Below are positions 48,347 through 53,946 of a DNA stretch of 53,946 bases, in pieces; the first letter of the stretch is position 1; each line of letters starts with the position of its first letter. The translations under genes were made by a program, and so were the position numbers. The DNA is from JAXHLG01 sp964505305 (GTDB lineage Bacteria > Patescibacteriota > Minisyncoccia > Moranbacterales > DUUL01). Below the pieces are notes generated by a model. The model was not told the origin of the DNA. It searched no databases and saw only the letters and a list, made by a program, of their open reading frames with translations. The stretch lies in contig CAZDHE010000003.1 of the NCBI GenBank assembly GCA_964505305.1, forward strand, positions 1 to 53,946. The letters run 5' to 3'.

Positions 48347-49441
48347 ATGTCCGGTTTTATACAAAAAAAAGTCCAATCTTACACATTGGGAGAACGATTG
48401 AAAAAAATTAGAGAAAACGCGGGGGTTTCCTTGGCGGAGGTTTCCAATTTTACCAAGGTAAAACAAGAGCATCTTCAAAAAATTGAAGAAGGAGATTTTG
48501 ACAGCCTTCCTCCCGATGTTTATATCCGAGGATTTATCAGAAGTTATGCCAATTATCTCGGGCTGGATCCCAAGGAAGTTCTTAAGTATTACGACAGAGA
48601 GATAGGCGTTTGGAATAATATTAAGAAAAAACAAAAACCCTTAGCGGAGAACAAGAGTTTCCCGGACAAGTTTTTAGGATTATTTAGCGGTATTGTTATA
48701 ACACCCAAGCTTTTTACTTTTCTTTTCTTCTTTTTGGGTATAGCCGGGCTTTTTTCTTACTTTTATTTTGAAATAGAAAAGTTTTCCGAAAATCCCAGAC
48801 TGGTTTTGTTTCAGCCTATTAATGAAGAGTCGGTCAATAAAAGCTCTCTGGAGATAGCCGGGGTTACGGAAAGCGAGAACAAGATTAGAATTAACGGGCA
48901 GCCGGTTCAGGTTAACGAAAAAGGGGAGTTTAAAGAAACTTTGGGTTTGCGAAAAGGCATTAATGAGATTGTTGTGGAGGCTGAGAATAAAGTGGGCAGA
49001 GTCAGCAAGAAAAATTTAAACATTTCGGCCGATTTTGAATTAGCTTCCGTTAAAGGATCTCAAAATGAAAGAAAGCAATCAGAAGAAGAGACGGGCGAGT
49101 TTGAGTTTTCTGTTGAAGCTAAGGATGACCCGGTGTGGATTTTGGTGGAAGTGGATGGAAAGAAAAAACAAAATGGAACCATGCTGCCGGACTCTGTGCA
49201 AACATTTAAAGTGAGCGATCAAGTACGGCTAACCTCGGGCAAGGCCAACAAAACTTTTATTCAGATAAACGAAAAAGAGAAGCAGAAACTGGCTGAACAT
49301 CCGGGAGTGGAGAGGGGTGTTGTATTTGACAAAGAAGGAAAAGTGAAAGAAAATGCAGAGGATGATGAAAAGCATTTGTCCGAAGAGGATTCTGAAGAAA
49401 AAAAGAAAGAAGACAAAGAAGACAAGGGGGAGGAAGGTTGA
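48347..49441 (+). CDS. RodZ-like protein (HTH, membrane helix, extracellular domains)
   Basis: 364 residues. The N-terminal Xre-type HTH (LGERLKKIRENAGVSLAEVS, about 14-33, then YIRGFIRSYANYLGL at 59-73) is typical of RodZ, which ties MreB to the membrane and guides rod shape. One membrane segment lies at about 120-141. Outside are an Ig-like glucodextranase-B-type repeat (VTESENKIRINGQPVQVNEKG, about 175-195) and a DUF4115-like domain (DDPVWILVEVDGKK, from about 255). The tail is Glu/Lys-rich. mreB is not in the window. The gene precedes recA by 147 bases. Confidence 0.85.
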   Translation: MSGFIQKKVQSYTLGERLKKIRENAGVSLAEVSNFTKVKQEHLQKIEEGDFDSLPPDVYIRGFIRSYANYLGLDPKEVLKYYDREIGVWNNIKKKQKPLAENKSFPDKFLGLFSGIVITPKLFTFLFFFLGIAGLFSYFYFEIEKFSENPRLVLFQPINEESVNKSSLEIAGVTESENKIRINGQPVQVNEKGEFKETLGLRKGINEIVVEAENKVGRVSKKNLNISADFELASVKGSQNERKQSEEETGEFEFSVEAKDDPVWILVEVDGKKKQNGTMLPDSVQTFKVSDQVRLTSGKANKTFIQINEKEKQKLAEHPGVERGVVFDKEGKVKENAEDDEKHLSEEDSEEKKKEDKEDKGEEG

Positions 49442-49588
49442 CCCAAAGGACTTATTTGCTTTTAGTGTTAAAAATACTTTCTTAGATATTAATAGAATCG
49501 AATTATTATGATTTTGGATTTAGCGGTTGACTGTTCAAGATTTTAAAGAATTTAGGGAGGGAATTAAAAATTAAATTTACTTACAACT

Positions 49589-50620
49589 ATGGCTAAAAAG
49601 AAAGGCGCTCAAAAAGATTCTCCGGAAAAAAAGAGCAAAAAAAATTCGGAAGAAGTTATTGATGAAATTAAGACAAAATTTGGAGAAGGTTCCATTATGA
49701 AAATGGGGGAAATAAAAAAAGTGGATGTAGCTTCCATTTCCACCGGTTCTCCCTCTTTGGATTTGGCTTTGGGAATTGGAGGACTTCCCAGGGGTAGAGT
49801 GGTTGAAATTTATGGTCCCGAATCTTCGGGAAAAACCACTTTGGCTTTGCACGTGGCCTCTAATGCTCAGCAAGACGGGGGATCGGTGGCTTTTGTGGAT
49901 GCCGAACACGCCCTTGATCCGGCTTATGCCAAGAGAATCGGGGTGAATACCGAGGAATTGCTAATTTCTCAGCCGGATGCCGGGGAGCAGGCTTTGGATA
50001 TTGTGGAAACTTTGGTTCGATCTAACTCGGTGGATGTTATTGTGGTTGATTCCGTGGCGGCTTTAACTCCCAGGGCTGAGATTGAAGGCGAGATGGGGGA
50101 TTCTCATATGGGATTGCAAGCCAGGCTTATGTCTCAGGCTTTGCGTAAATTAACCAGCATTGTCTCCAAAACCAATGTAGTGGTGATATTTATCAATCAA
50201 ATCAGAATGAAAATCGGAGTAATGTTCGGTAACCCGGAAACCACTACCGGAGGAAATGCTTTAAAATTTTACTCCTCGGTTCGAATAGAAGTTAGAAGAG
50301 CCGCTCAAATAAAACAAGGAGAGCAAATTATCGGTAACAGAGTCAAGGTAAAGGTAGTGAAAAATAAGGTGGCTCCCCCCTTTCAAACGGCTGAGTTCGA
50401 TATTATGTACAACAAAGGAATTTCCAAAGAGGGAGATGTGGTTGATCTGGGAGAGAAATTCGGGGTTATCTCCAAAACCGGCGCTTGGTATAGCTACAAT
50501 GGAGAAAAAATAGGCCAGGGAAGAGAGGCGGTTAAAAAGTTTTTGCAAGAAAATCCGGATCAATATGATAAAATTTTAGCGGAAGTAAATAAGAAAGCTC
50601 AAGAAGAAAATGACTGGTAA
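49589..50620 (+). CDS. recA: Recombinase RecA
   Basis: Forms filaments on single-stranded DNA, catalyses strand exchange and triggers the SOS response. 343 residues, normal length. A Lys-rich start (1-20) is followed by Walker A GPESSGKT (76-83), FVDAEHALDPAYAKRIGV, the Walker B-type VIVVDSVAALTPRAE, loop L1 GDSHMGLQARLMSQALRK and FINQIRMKIGVMFGNPETTTGG with loop L2. The C-terminal tail is short. The stop overlaps the next gene by 11 bases. I saw no obvious LexA-type operator upstream. Confidence 0.97.
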   Translation: MAKKKGAQKDSPEKKSKKNSEEVIDEIKTKFGEGSIMKMGEIKKVDVASISTGSPSLDLALGIGGLPRGRVVEIYGPESSGKTTLALHVASNAQQDGGSVAFVDAEHALDPAYAKRIGVNTEELLISQPDAGEQALDIVETLVRSNSVDVIVVDSVAALTPRAEIEGEMGDSHMGLQARLMSQALRKLTSIVSKTNVVVIFINQIRMKIGVMFGNPETTTGGNALKFYSSVRIEVRRAAQIKQGEQIIGNRVKVKVVKNKVAPPFQTAEFDIMYNKGISKEGDVVDLGEKFGVISKTGAWYSYNGEKIGQGREAVKKFLQENPDQYDKILAEVNKKAQEENDW

Positions 50621-51569
50621 ACTTTTTAAAAAGACTTGGTTTCAAGTCGTCGTTATTATTTTTGCCGGAATTTCCATTCCCGGTTATGTTTTGTGGAAAA
50701 ATATCTTTCCGGATTTTAGTTATTATTTAAACGAGGACACTCAATTTGGGGTGAAGATTTTTTCCAAAGAAGTCGGCGGTAAAAATTTTTTGGTTTTGCC
50801 GGAGTTGGAAAATTACCATTTTGACAAAATAGTTCTTGATATTGATAAAATTAAAACTTCCGGCGACAAAAAAAGAGAAGTGGAGATAGATCTCTATAAG
50901 GGTTATCAAGCTCTTTATTTTAAAGAGGGAGAGTCTGTAAACTCGAAGGAGGATCTTCTTAAACTAATAAATTCGCAAAAAGAGATAAACTTTCCTAATG
51001 GAGGCTTGTTTGCATACAATGATTCGGTAAATGTTTATTCCAAGGGATTTTATTACCCGGTTTTTTCTGAAGAAGTTTTCAAGAAGATAGGTTACAACTG
51101 GGAAGATGTGGTGGAGAAGGGAGGCGATTTTGCGGGAAAAATTCAAGAAGCCGACAGATTGCATTACGGAAACGCCCACCCGGATGGAACCATTTTAATG
51201 ATAGCAGGAGATCATTATTTAATTTGGGAAGAAGAAAAGAGGAAGCTGGATTTTGACGGGGCGGCAGAGACTTTAAAGGAAGAGAATTGTACAATCGTGA
51301 AAGCAAGTAAAGGCAATGCTGAAGCCATAAGTTCTTGCCGGCAAGAAAGCAAAAAATCCGGAGTCGAATGTGAATTTAAGAGAGAAAACCTTCATTCCGG
51401 TTTGGATTATGTTTTTGATTTAAATGACTTGCAAGCGAGCTCTGTTCAAGAGGCGGAAGTTGTTTTAAGCTCTACTCCTTCATGGGAGGCGCTTAGTCGA
51501 AACTCAAAGATTCTTTACCGGAAAATCAAGCAGGAATTATCGGAAAAATATAAGGGGTATTTGTTTTAA
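50610..51569 (+). CDS. Membrane-anchored hypothetical protein overlapping recA
   Basis: 319 residues. One N-terminal membrane segment (about 10-28, VVVIIFAGISIPGYVLW), the rest extracytoplasmic with alternating strands and helices. Cysteines near the C-terminal third (NCTIVKAS, SSCRQESKKSGVECEF) could form a disulfide. No family recognised. It is translationally coupled to recA (11-base overlap), but its location outside the cytoplasm argues against a direct role in recombination; the link is probably operon history. Confidence 0.68.
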   Translation: MTGKLFKKTWFQVVVIIFAGISIPGYVLWKNIFPDFSYYLNEDTQFGVKIFSKEVGGKNFLVLPELENYHFDKIVLDIDKIKTSGDKKREVEIDLYKGYQALYFKEGESVNSKEDLLKLINSQKEINFPNGGLFAYNDSVNVYSKGFYYPVFSEEVFKKIGYNWEDVVEKGGDFAGKIQEADRLHYGNAHPDGTILMIAGDHYLIWEEEKRKLDFDGAAETLKEENCTIVKASKGNAEAISSCRQESKKSGVECEFKRENLHSGLDYVFDLNDLQASSVQEAEVVLSSTPSWEALSRNSKILYRKIKQELSEKYKGYLF

Positions 51570-51583
51570 TTAATTTGTTTTTT

Positions 51584-51997
51584 ATGAATGATTTTTTGCT
51601 ACGATCAAAAAATAACATAGAGGAAACGCTGGAGGCAAATTACAAATTTTTTTTATGGTTATTGCTTGTTTTGAGCTTTAACTATTTGGCTTTGTTTGTG
51701 GTGGAAACAGTTTTACCCGGTTTTGTGATGAATTTTTTTAATCTGAATTTTTTGCTTTTGTTTATATTGGCCGGTTGGATGTTTTTGGCTATTTTCACCA
51801 AAGATGAAAAAAAAGCGGATCTGGGAGGCAGGATTAGCGCTATTTTGTTGATGTCCTTTTTGGGATTACTGGGCTTGGGACTTCTTTTCTCTCTCTATAA
51901 GGCTGATTTTTTGGAAATGGCTGTTTATTTTGTTTTAGCGGCCTTGGCCGGAAAGTTGATTTTTGATCACTGGAAAGAAAAAGAAACAAAGGCCTAA
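51584..51997 (+). CDS. Small polytopic membrane protein
   Basis: 137 residues with four hydrophobic segments (about 24-46, 52-68, 85-103 and 108-125) and a charged end (FDHWKEKETKA). No family recognised. I use the ATG at 51584; a TTG three codons upstream is in frame. It starts 15 bases after the previous gene and is followed by a good terminator hairpin at 52054, so recA, the preceding gene and this one probably form one transcript. Confidence 0.62.
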   Translation: MNDFLLRSKNNIEETLEANYKFFLWLLLVLSFNYLALFVVETVLPGFVMNFFNLNFLLLFILAGWMFLAIFTKDEKKADLGGRISAILLMSFLGLLGLGLLFSLYKADFLEMAVYFVLAALAGKLIFDHWKEKETKA

Positions 51998-52053
51998 AAT
52001 AAAGAAGGCAAGAGCGGGAAGGCTTGAAAATAACCCGCAATTAACAATTTTTT

Positions 52054-52077
52054 ATCTCGAGTATTCGAGATTTTTTG
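52054..52077 (+). terminator. Rho-independent terminator of the recA operon
   Basis: ATCTCGA-GTAT-TCGAGAT followed by a T run: seven-pair perfect stem with a four-base loop, 57 bases after the stop codon at 51997. The stem also looks like the CTCGAGTACTCGAG hairpins found elsewhere. Confidence 0.75.
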
Positions 52078-52109
52078 TTTATCGCTTCGATGTAAAATCA
52101 AATTTAAAA

Positions 52110-52180
52110 GGACTGTTTCCAAATATCATTTCTGCTTTAAATTTCATCTTTTTTGCTAAATTTCTCAAAATTTTTTGCCT
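52110..52180 (+). mobile_element. Truncated MITE-like element
   Basis: GGACTGTTTCCAAATATCAT, then TTTTTTGCTAAATTTCTCAA and AATTTTTTGCCT, matching the left 75 bases of the element at 35867. The match stops at TGCCT, which is also present in the four-helix gene; the next base on belongs to that gene. Confidence 0.65.
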
Positions 52181-52298
52181 CATCAAAGAATCATATCCAA
52201 AACACTGAGAAAAAGCCAACAAACTATTAAAAGAAACTATAGAAATAGCTAATATTTTAGGTACAAGTATTTTAACGCTAAAAGGCAAGAAAAAATAA
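52176..52298 (+). pseudogene. Decayed 3' fragment of the four-helix-bundle gene
   Basis: The last 123 bases (about 40 codons) of the gene at 47349-47729, aligned without gaps to 47607-47729 with only three differences, all transitions. One turns the CGA codon into an in-frame TGA (52206-52208). The start and first two thirds are missing; the upstream side is a MITE-like fragment, joined at a shared TGCCT. High identity suggests a recent copy. Confidence 0.85.
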
Positions 52299-52418
52299 TT
52301 TTATGTACAGAAACTTCAAAATACCCATATCCTGCTAATTTTACGCGAATTACTATACAGATTTACGCGGACACTGAATATGCGAAGTTTAATTTTAGAT
52401 TTTTAATTGTCATTTTGA

Positions 52419-52458
52419 CCCGAGTGGAACAATCTTGCTTCGCAAGAGTTCCACCGGG
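52419..52458 (-). repeat. CCCGGTGGAAC hairpin repeat, copy 3 (inverted)
   Basis: CCCGAGTGGAACAATCTTGC then TTCGCAAGAGTTCCACCGGG: identical to the reverse complement of 2150-2189. An exact match 50 kb away shows the family is recent or kept uniform. Confidence 0.75.
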
Positions 52459-52753
52459 TTGATTTTTAATTTTTGACATTTTAGTTTCTCTCCCTTTGCT
52501 TCTATTTTAAGCTTTGAGTTATGGCTTTGACTTTTGAATTTTGAATTTTGAATTTCTTTCCCCTTGCCCCTTGCTTCTTGCTTCTTGCCCCTTGTCTTCT
52601 ATAGAGATGCTTTTATTTACTATAGGCCTTTATTGGGTTGACGTTTTTTGTTATTTTGTTAATATGATTGATAAGCGAGGGAGTTGCTGCGGCAGCTTAC
52701 TCGATAGAACTTTTAAAGAATAATTTTTAATGAACCTAGAAAGGCAGGTGAAA

Positions 52754-53473
52754 ATGATGGAACAGCAAGATTTTGACAGCCAGGAAGATCTTGGCACAGG
52801 AGGGAAAGTTAAAAATTGGATTCAGGACAACATCCGAATTATTATCTCTGTCTTGATTGTGGTGGCTATCGCCGGAGGAATTTATTCTTACTCCAACCGA
52901 GGGCAGGCTCCTTCGGAAGAAGAGCTGGCCTTGGAGGAAGAGTTTAATATGGAAAATCAAGAAGAAGGCTCTTCGGAGGAGGATAGCCAAGAAGAAAATG
53001 CTCCAGTTGAACAGGAGGGCGCTGAACAGCAAGAACAAGAAGCTCCGGAACAAGATCAAGAAGAGCAAGTAGATTCTGATTCGGAAGAGGTAAAGGTTGA
53101 CACTCAAGAAGACACTCAGGAGCAACAAGAAGCTCAGGAGGAGTCACAGCCGGCAACCGAAGCTGTTAGCGAGGAGACCGAAGACGCTTTTATAGAAACG
53201 GCTGCAGCCGGAGACAGTCAAACCACATTAGCCAGGAAAGCTTTGAAAAGTTATTTGGAGAAAAATCAAGACTCTGAATTAACTCCCGAGCATAAAATTT
53301 ACATTGAAGATTATCTAAGGAAAAATGTAGATCATTCCGGCGGGGTGAATATTGGAAGCCAGGTGACCTTCTCTAAGAATTTGATTAAAGACGCTATCGA
53401 AAAATCAAAGACTCTAAACGAAAATCAACTGAAAAACCTGGAGAAATATTCATCTATGGTTTCGAATCTGTAA
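52754..53473 (+). CDS. Membrane-anchored acidic Glu/Gln-rich hypothetical protein
   Basis: About 239 residues. A short cytoplasmic start, a single membrane helix (NIRIIISVLIVVAIAGGIYS) and a long low-complexity Glu/Gln/Ser/Asp region of about 115 residues (EEEFNMENQEEGSSEEDSQE and similar) lead to a compact C-terminal helical domain (about 160-239, LARKALKSYLEKNQDSELTP). I chose the ATG at 52754 because AGGTG lies just upstream; an earlier ATG at 52730 lacks any such site. No family recognised. The C-terminal domain sits outside on an acidic tether. A strong terminator follows at 53529. Confidence 0.7.
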   Translation: MMEQQDFDSQEDLGTGGKVKNWIQDNIRIIISVLIVVAIAGGIYSYSNRGQAPSEEELALEEEFNMENQEEGSSEEDSQEENAPVEQEGAEQQEQEAPEQDQEEQVDSDSEEVKVDTQEDTQEQQEAQEESQPATEAVSEETEDAFIETAAAGDSQTTLARKALKSYLEKNQDSELTPEHKIYIEDYLRKNVDHSGGVNIGSQVTFSKNLIKDAIEKSKTLNENQLKNLEKYSSMVSNL

Positions 53474-53528
53474 CAGATTAGAGTAATTTGAAAATATTGG
53501 TCCAATAATTTGAAGTTCTTTACTTTTT

Positions 53529-53582
53529 TATAAAAACCGCAAGTACCCCCAACAATGTTTGGGGGTTTTGCGGTTTTTATAA
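53529..53582 (+). terminator. Long hairpin terminator
   Basis: TATAAAAACCGCAA pairs with TTGCGGTTTTTATA, and inside it CCCCCAA pairs with TTGGGGG after a small internal loop. 55 bases after the preceding stop codon. Its A and T arms make it usable in both directions. Confidence 0.8.
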
Positions 53583-53584
53583 AG

Positions 53585-53946
53585 AGGGGTTGATTTATGG
53601 GTAAAAATAGGTTATAAAGATAAAAGGGCTTATTTCCAAGTCTTATCTCTATCTGCTTGCCGGCAGAAGGATTTGATAAATCGCCTTGAAGCGCAAAAGA
53701 CTCTTTAAGTTTTTTATAAAGAAAAAGAAGGCGCTCCTTTTTTAAGATCCCCTCCTTTCTTAAAGGAGGGTTAGGGAGGATTTTTTGCATAAAGTTCTGT
53801 AAATCTCCCTTAGTCCCTCTTTGAAAAAGAGGGAGATAGATAGAGAGGGATTTTAAAAGAGGGAGATGGAATAAGGGAGAAACCTGCAGTTCCCTCCTTT
53901 CTCAAAGTCCCGCTATAACAATTTGTCAAGTCTTTGGTTCAAACAG
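53585..53946. repeat. Intergenic stretch with AGGGAGG-type hairpins at window end
   Basis: No gene. Perfect small palindromes CCCTCCTTT/AAAGGAGGG (53750-53770) and TCCCTCTTT/AAAGAGGGA (53814-53834), with further AGAGGGA and CTCCCT words around them. They look like another short dispersed repeat family not found elsewhere in the window. Confidence 0.55.

Larger units (their letters stand above)
51998..52753. repeat. Intergenic mosaic: terminator, truncated MITE-like element, decayed gene, hairpin, word-like repeats
   Basis: No intact gene. In order: terminator hairpin (52054-52077), truncated MITE-like sequence (52110-52180), decayed four-helix gene fragment (52176-52298), inverted hairpin repeat (52419-52458) and pyrimidine-rich words (52490-52600). 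The last 150 bases lead into the gene at 52754. Confidence 0.7.

Noticed and set aside
48170..48634. 154-residue minus-strand ORF over tRNA-Leu and the rodZ-like gene start
   Set aside because: It is antisense to a well-supported HTH domain and a tRNA; the end RGGNRTRTGFNPKGF is a typical reversed tRNA product.
52541..52723. 60-residue ORF beginning in the word-like repeats
   Set aside because: Its first 20 codons are repeat words (CCCTTGCCCC...), so the frame is a by-product of the repeat.

Overview
The window looks like the replication-origin region of a small-genome, AT-rich bacterium. The most likely group is the Candidate Phyla Radiation (Patescibacteria, Parcubacteria-like). The grounds are a relaxase-free PrgI/VirB6/VirB4 secretion-like operon, an S23-type four-helix-bundle gene, mostly leaderless or SD-poor genes, tRNAs that usually lack an encoded CCA, and many lineage-restricted membrane proteins. 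The genus cannot be named from the sequence. TGA is used as a normal stop, so the genetic code is standard (table 11).

Layout. From 1 to 33.2 kb every gene lies on the minus strand. From 35.8 kb to the end every gene but one (the PCMT-like gene at 44.8 kb) lies on the plus strand. The switch point is a non-coding 2.6 kb block (33.2-35.8 kb) upstream of dnaA, so replication very probably starts here and both arms are transcribed with the fork. The block carries 14 exact copies of the canonical parS palindrome TGTTTCACGTGAAACA within 2.05 kb, built from duplicated modules whose spacers have diverged while parS has not. A perfect DnaA box lies in the dnaA leader, and a second cluster of box-like 9-mers lies between dnaA and dnaN, as in bipartite origins.

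Left arm, read from the origin outward: dnaA, dnaN, a short DciA/DUF721-like gene, a UbiA-family fusion, then a 13.5 kb operon (28.2-14.7 kb). That operon resembles a type IV secretion apparatus: calcium-loop and secreted proteins, a VirB6-like channel, PrgI, a small TraC-like protein, the VirB4 ATPase, a degenerate CPBP protease, a 943-residue serine-rich surface protein and a TolB-like anchored protein. No relaxase or coupling protein is visible. Next come a DksA-type zinc-finger protein and lspA, a coiled-coil gene, gatC, galU, a histidine kinase with a receiver, mtaB, two His-tagged MFS paralogues, tRNAs Pro and Leu, rarA, a zinc-ribbon protein, secE-nusG-rplK and a cut tRNA-Trp.

Right arm: tRNA-Ala, a MITE-like element, a strongly folded candidate RNA, tRNA-Arg, CCA-adding enzyme (apparently leaderless), tRNA-Met, dnaB, a double-receiver protein, scpA-scpB, a D,D-carboxypeptidase, mraY, comM, a four-helix-bundle gene, tRNAs Cys and Leu, a RodZ-like protein, recA and three membrane or hypothetical genes. 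Replication, chromosome organisation (parS, ScpAB) and cell-wall genes thus sit together around the origin.

Intergenic DNA is unusually repeat-rich. There are word-like AT/purine repeats, two families of short hairpins, a MITE-like element with terminal inverted repeats, and a decayed second copy of the four-helix gene. These repeats often abut the 3' ends of genes.
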